This document shows positions 60,173-64,000 of a stretch of DNA of 64,000 bases, in pieces (the first letter of the stretch is position 1; each line of letters starts with the position of its first letter). The stretch spans positions 226,524 through 290,523 of the forward strand of contig JAYWVB010000046.1 of NCBI GenBank assembly GCA_039881045.1. Reading direction: 5' to 3'. Made by a program: the position numbers and the translations under genes. The notes under the pieces are model-generated. The model was not told where the DNA came from and made no database searches. It was given only the letters and a program-made list of their open reading frames with translations. The stretch comes from Chaetomium olivaceum. Taxonomy: Eukaryota; Ascomycota; Sordariomycetes; Sordariales; Chaetomiaceae.

Positions 60173-61209
60173 GGTGGATAGGGCCCATGAGAGTTGGCGG
60201 CTGAGGGATGGAGTTGAGGTGAAAGGCGAGGAGGCTACTGTGGCTGGGCTTTCCTTTTATTTGCGGTGTTCTGCTTGTTGCATTATTGTATACTGTGTAC
60301 TTCTTGGTGGGTTGTATTATTATTATTGTAATCTGGGTATAGGGTCTGGGGGCGACGGTGCATACAATGGGGTAGGGGCATATATGGCGGTTAAAGGGTC
60401 ATGGCGAGGGGGGCTGGCATTGTTTGAGCGTTGTATTTGTGTTTGATTATGAAGCCTTGGATGCTGTATGACAATCTGATGTTGGATGGGAACTTTGGAG
60501 TTTCTCTATCACGAAACTTCCGCGGCTTGTCGAAGATACCTTGTGATTGGTGAGATAACTACCTGAGAGGGCAACAGGCAAATGTTATAGGCGCACCGAC
60601 TGCGAAGTAGGTGGTTCGATGTATTTCCATATTTACTCCTTGAGAAATAACTAATCCGAATGAGTTTGATGAAATGCGAGGAATTTTCTTCCCAACAATG
60701 AATTGGAGGCGATGATGTAAGTGACCTCCCCGGACTTGGCCAAACATCAAGGTGGAGGCTGAGCTGAGCATGCAACCTCGTGGGCAAAAAAGCTGGACTC
60801 AGAGTGTAGAAGCTCGAGTTGTGGAAACGAAACAAAGTTATCCGGAAATCTGAAGAAGCTCTTTTTACTTTATTTGGATTTATTTTGCTCTGTTTCCACT
60901 TTCTTATTCGTTTCCTCCATCTCTTCTTCTCTTACTGTGTATTGTTTTCCTATTTTTCTTTACCTTACATGGACTTTCTTTCTTTGGAGTTCGGCTAGTT
61001 ATTTTTGGCCAGAGGGTCCAGCATGTCTCGAGTAGGTCCACAATTTTGAGGACGGCGCTCACTGGACCCACCGTGACCCACTTTTCGTCAAGTGACACAG
61101 CAAAACCGCCTCTGTTTCTATGATATCCAACACAAAGAAATGACTGACTTTGGCAGCAGATATACCCCTCCACCGCTACCTGATTTCAACAAGAACCATA
61201 CAGTCACAA
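60173..61209. other. Intergenic region with dispersed repeat copy B
   Basis: No gene is supported. A TTATTATTATTG-like patch lies near 60318-60330. Copy B of the dispersed repeat (60781-61016) ends about 190 bp before the initiator tRNA. Confidence 0.65.
60781..61016 (+). repeat. Dispersed repeat, copy B
   Basis: This is the counterpart of copy A at 20788-20995, in the same orientation, with shared blocks at both ends and a pyrimidine-rich middle. It is slightly longer than copy A because of small insertions. Confidence 0.8.
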
Positions 61210-61281
61210 AGCACCATAGCTCAGAGGGAGAGCGCCGGGCTCATAACCCGGAGGTCGCTCGATCGAAACGAGCTGGTGCTA
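61210..61281 (+). tRNA. Initiator tRNA-Met (anticodon CAT)
   Basis: The 72-nt cloverleaf is AGCACCA/TGGTGCT (acceptor), GCTC/GAGC (D stem), CCGGG-CTCATAA-CCCGG (anticodon arm) and GCTCG-ATCGAAA-CGAGC (T arm), with discriminator A. The A1-U72 pair, three consecutive G-C pairs under the anticodon loop and the T loop starting with A (ATCGAAA) are hallmarks of the eukaryotic initiator rather than elongator tRNA-Met. There is no intron. Confidence 0.96.
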
Positions 61282-61615
61282 GACCTAATTTTTGCTTCAC
61301 CCCCCAACAATTCAGGGGTTTTATTTACTTTTTACCACACGCAGGTATTCGAGTCACACTTTTGTTCCACAGTAGATATTTCAGCACAGATGAGCACTAT
61401 TCACGTAACCAAGCTGAATCTTTAACAATTCTTCATTCTTCCTGGTCGAGCTCATTCACCCTATCCCCAAGCCCCCATCATGCCCCAATCCCAAACAACC
61501 CGCAACGCCAGTCCAGTCATGCACGCACAACTTAACAAATATGTACCTACCCATCCCCCAACAACCAAACCACACCACCCATGCACACACCCTTTTAGAA
61601 ACCACCACCACCCCC
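61282..61615. other. Short spacer between tRNA-Met and Nta1 copy B
   Basis: The T-rich segment after the tRNA (TAATTTTTGC near 61287-61296) could serve as the RNA polymerase III terminator. The remainder is CA-rich low-complexity sequence. No gene is supported. Confidence 0.6.
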
Positions 61616-63248
61616 TCAAACACAAACCCCTCCAAAAACACTCGGACTCGCCGCCACCCGTATCACCCCCCCGCAATGCGACCCCACCGGCGACGACACA
61701 TTCGAGTTTGCAGTTGAATTTGCAGCCGAAGCCGAGCGCCAACTCGCCACGCTCCACGGCGAGAGGGCGTCGAACCCGAACCTGACCGTCGTCCCGTCTT
61801 GCCAAGCAACGCCGCCGCCGTCGGTCTCGTTGGGCTCGTCGGGGGTGTAGACGTCGACGAATATGGGGATTGCTGATAGCGGGTGGGTGTTGTTATTGTT
61901 ATCGTCGTCTGGTGAGGGGAGTGCGGCGGGGGATGTTGTTATGGGCAGGTTGGTTTGGAGGGATAGTTTGGGTCGGGTGTGGGTGCGGCGGGTTGGTGGT
62001 GAGGTTGGGGATGGGGATGGGGTTGGGGCGGCGTGGTGGTGTGCTTTATGATGACTATGGTTGGAGGCCCGCGGCGCGAAGCCTGAGGGTAGCGTCGGTG
62101 AATCCACGTAGCCCGCTCCGGCACCTGGGCCAGCGCCCTTTGGCGGACCGTCGTCTTTGGGTTCGTTTTCTTTTGCGGGCGGTGGTGCGGGCGGCGCTCC
62201 CGGTTCCCCGGGTACGGGCGCCTCGCTGCGGGTGACAAGCTTTCCGAACGGCGGATTGTCGGTGTCGACGACCAGCAGCTCCTCGACGCCGCGCCCGAGG
62301 ATGCCGTACACGGATACCTCGCCGTTCTGGATCCCGATGACGGTGCTGCTGCCGGCGTACGTGGCCTCGTCCTCGACGCCACAGCGGTTGGCGAACACCA
62401 CGATGATCTCCTTGGAGTAGTTGGCCCGGATCACTGGATCCAGCCTCGCAACCCAGTAGGTGAGTGTGCTCAGATCGGGCTCGTATGGGTTTGATAGAAA
62501 GGTGCTCTGTTCGTCGTTGGTCAGCCACGCTGTGGAGAGGATGACGAGGTCTGCCCGCACGCGCAGGATGTGAAAGGCGAATTCGTAGGCGTCCCAAGGT
62601 GCTTCGAATTTGTACGGGCTAGATTGTCAGTCGGGCACTGGCATGGTCGATTCGTGGCATCCTTACTTGATATCCATGCCTAAACTGTCAGCATAACACT
62701 TTTACAAAAAGGTGGGATCCCGTGCATCACATACATATCCCCAAGGCAGTCTGCCCCAAGCGGCCCAGCTTTCCCTCGTAGAAGCCCCGTCCCTCGCGGG
62801 CCCATGTGGCGTCCGTGTAGTACAGAAATGACTTGCTATAATGCGCGAGCCTCCCGCCGTCGCTGTCAATCACTACGAGCGAGTTGTAGTATTCCGGCTC
62901 ACCCCCTGCTATCGCGGTTCTTTCCGGGTACCCAACCGCAACGGGGCATTTGTACTTCTGTGCAGTGTTGCGCGCCCACTGCGAGCTAACACCAAACCCG
63001 GTTGGTTCAAGATACGGCAAGATGTGCTCTCTCGACTTGAAGTTGTAACCTGACAGGGTTAGCCAGGTACTCACGCTCGTCTGAGCCCAGAGTACTCGTA
63101 CCGCTGAAGGCCATCTCGGGGAGAACGAGGAGGTCCAAGTTCTCCCGTCGTCGACCGGGTCTGCCCTCGAGAGGACGGCTTCAGCTCGCTTGATGTTGTT
63201 TGATACGTCACCCACTTTTGGTGCGAACTGGAGACACCCGATCCTCAT
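61616..63248 (-). CDS. Nta1-type protein N-terminal amidase, copy B (13-nt microexon, one candidate frameshift)
   Basis: This is a second nitrilase-superfamily N-terminal amidase, 6 kb from copy A on the same strand. Exons are 63102-63248, 62735-63049, 62667-62679 and 61616-62618; introns are 52, 55 and 48 nt. The start is MRIGCLQFAPKVGDVSNNIK. Glu (LPEMAFSG), Lys (HYSKSFLYYTD) and Cys (ALGICMDINPYKFEAPWDA) are all present. The Cys motif is split over three exons, the middle one only 13 nt long. Exon 1 needs one more G in the run at 63144-63146 to read ENLDLLVLPEMAFSG. The rest follows the family (RADLVILSTAWL, EIIVVFANRCG, VIGIQNGEVSVYGILGRG). The C-terminal tail is shorter than in copy A and unrelated in sequence, with a Val/Ala-rich end. 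Functional divergence from copy A is inference. Confidence 0.9.
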
Positions 63249-64000
63249 GTTGACGCCGCCGGGAACTACCAATACACGCAAAAAGTTGCGTAAGAGGTTG
63301 TGCAGTAAGGTTGGGCATGAATAGTCTTCGTACGGAGAGCCCGGAATGTGTGATAATCTGAGGCAACTCACCCCTATTCGGTCCAAAATAGATGGAATAA
63401 GACGCGTCGTCCCAAAATACAAGCGCCGGTATTTTTATCTTGTTTCTACGCCGCCGGTATCGAAGGTGAGGCGCAGTTCATGGCAAAGATCGGACCATGT
63501 AACAAGAGGCCAAGAACATCAAGTGAAGTGGTTGTCACAGGTCTGAAATGTATGGCGCGTCCTTGAAAGACCCCGCAAAAAACCGCCAAGCCCTTGACAA
63601 CACCACAGGACGCGTATTCTTTCGAAGGTCCTCGTATTGTACTATAACGGCAGAATAAAACATGATAAAAATGGTATCTGGAGATACGCCTTGTCGAGGC
63701 GCATTGAATTATATATATCACAAGTGATGCATCGCCGTGGTTGTTGAGATGCACGCGTTCGAAGCTGTCGTCGATGCAGTCACTAAATGAGAGACGCTAT
63801 CTGCCCTGTTGATTAGGTGCTGGACCCCCTGTGCTTTATAGGGGTCTTCAGGCCTCAACACCAAGCAATGACTATCACACAAAGAGCTGGAGGTCAGGCG
63901 GAATGAACCAATAACGTTATTAACCAACTAGTTACTACAGTATCTAAGCCAGATAAACCACCGCCTACCCACCACCGGTCATGCATCGAATGTCCATTTT
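63249..64000. other. Upstream flank of Nta1 copy B to the window edge
   Basis: About 750 bp, AT-rich near 63650-63720 (TATATATCAC). No gene is supported. The window end may cut into another gene not visible here. Confidence 0.55.

Overview
This is nuclear DNA from a filamentous ascomycete, most likely a member of the Sordariomycetes. The evidence is the set of short spliceosomal introns (about 48-91 nt, GTATGT/GTAAGT-type donors, CTAAC/CTGAC-like branch sites), GC-rich coding regions with AT-richer spacers, wide spacing between genes on both strands, two nuclear-type tRNA genes, and a typical fungal gene content. The order-level placement is an impression from protein sequence and was not tested.

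Layout. 0.7-2.5 kb: a Cys-cluster/coiled-coil protein of unknown function (-), then almost 6 kb with no recognisable gene. 8.4-12.2 kb: PET127-like mitochondrial RNA-processing factor (+). 12.9-14.6 kb: rhomboid protease (-). 16.1-18.0 kb: probable mitochondrial protein with a hexapeptide repeat (+). 18.2-18.9 kb: small membrane protein (-). 19.3-20.8 kb: HNH-domain protein with a GC-AG intron (+). 22.1 kb: tRNA-Trp (-). 23.0-23.8 kb: HIS3 (-). 24.7-25.4 kb: LOC1-like ribosome-assembly factor (+). 25.8-27.4 kb: alpha/beta hydrolase with six exons (-). 28.1-31.0 kb: Scc4/Mau2 cohesin loader (+). 31.6-32.3 kb: uncharacterised fungal protein (-). 35.9-38.0 kb: OTT_1508-like deaminase standing alone in a gene-poor stretch (+). 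40.7-42.5 kb and 48.5-50.2 kb: two paralogous Cys-rich single-pass surface proteins (-). 44.1-45.4 kb: membrane-anchored GH43 glycosidase (-). 46.2-47.8 kb: CBF5/dyskerin (-). 52.7-55.6 kb and 61.6-63.2 kb: two Nta1-type N-terminal amidases (-). Between these lie a perfect 9 x 17-bp minisatellite, a third related membrane protein that lacks the Cys-rich ectodomain, and the initiator tRNA-Met.

Functionally this is a mosaic of unlinked housekeeping genes: histidine synthesis, snoRNP and ribosome biogenesis, cohesin loading, mitochondrial RNA, lipid/ester hydrolysis and the N-degron pathway. Lineage-specific genes (OTT_1508-like deaminase, HNH protein, paralogous surface proteins) are interspersed. 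I see no operon, phage, CRISPR array or secondary-metabolite cluster.

The most striking overall feature is that about eleven otherwise well-conserved genes are each interrupted by one or more 1-2 nt indels, often in short G or C runs, while their neighbours are intact. This most likely reflects sequence error, but it decides how every model here should be read. Non-coding structure of note: a dispersed repeat present twice 40 kb apart (20.8 and 60.8 kb), and a 43-bp inverted repeat in degenerate tandem repeats upstream of the LOC1 gene.
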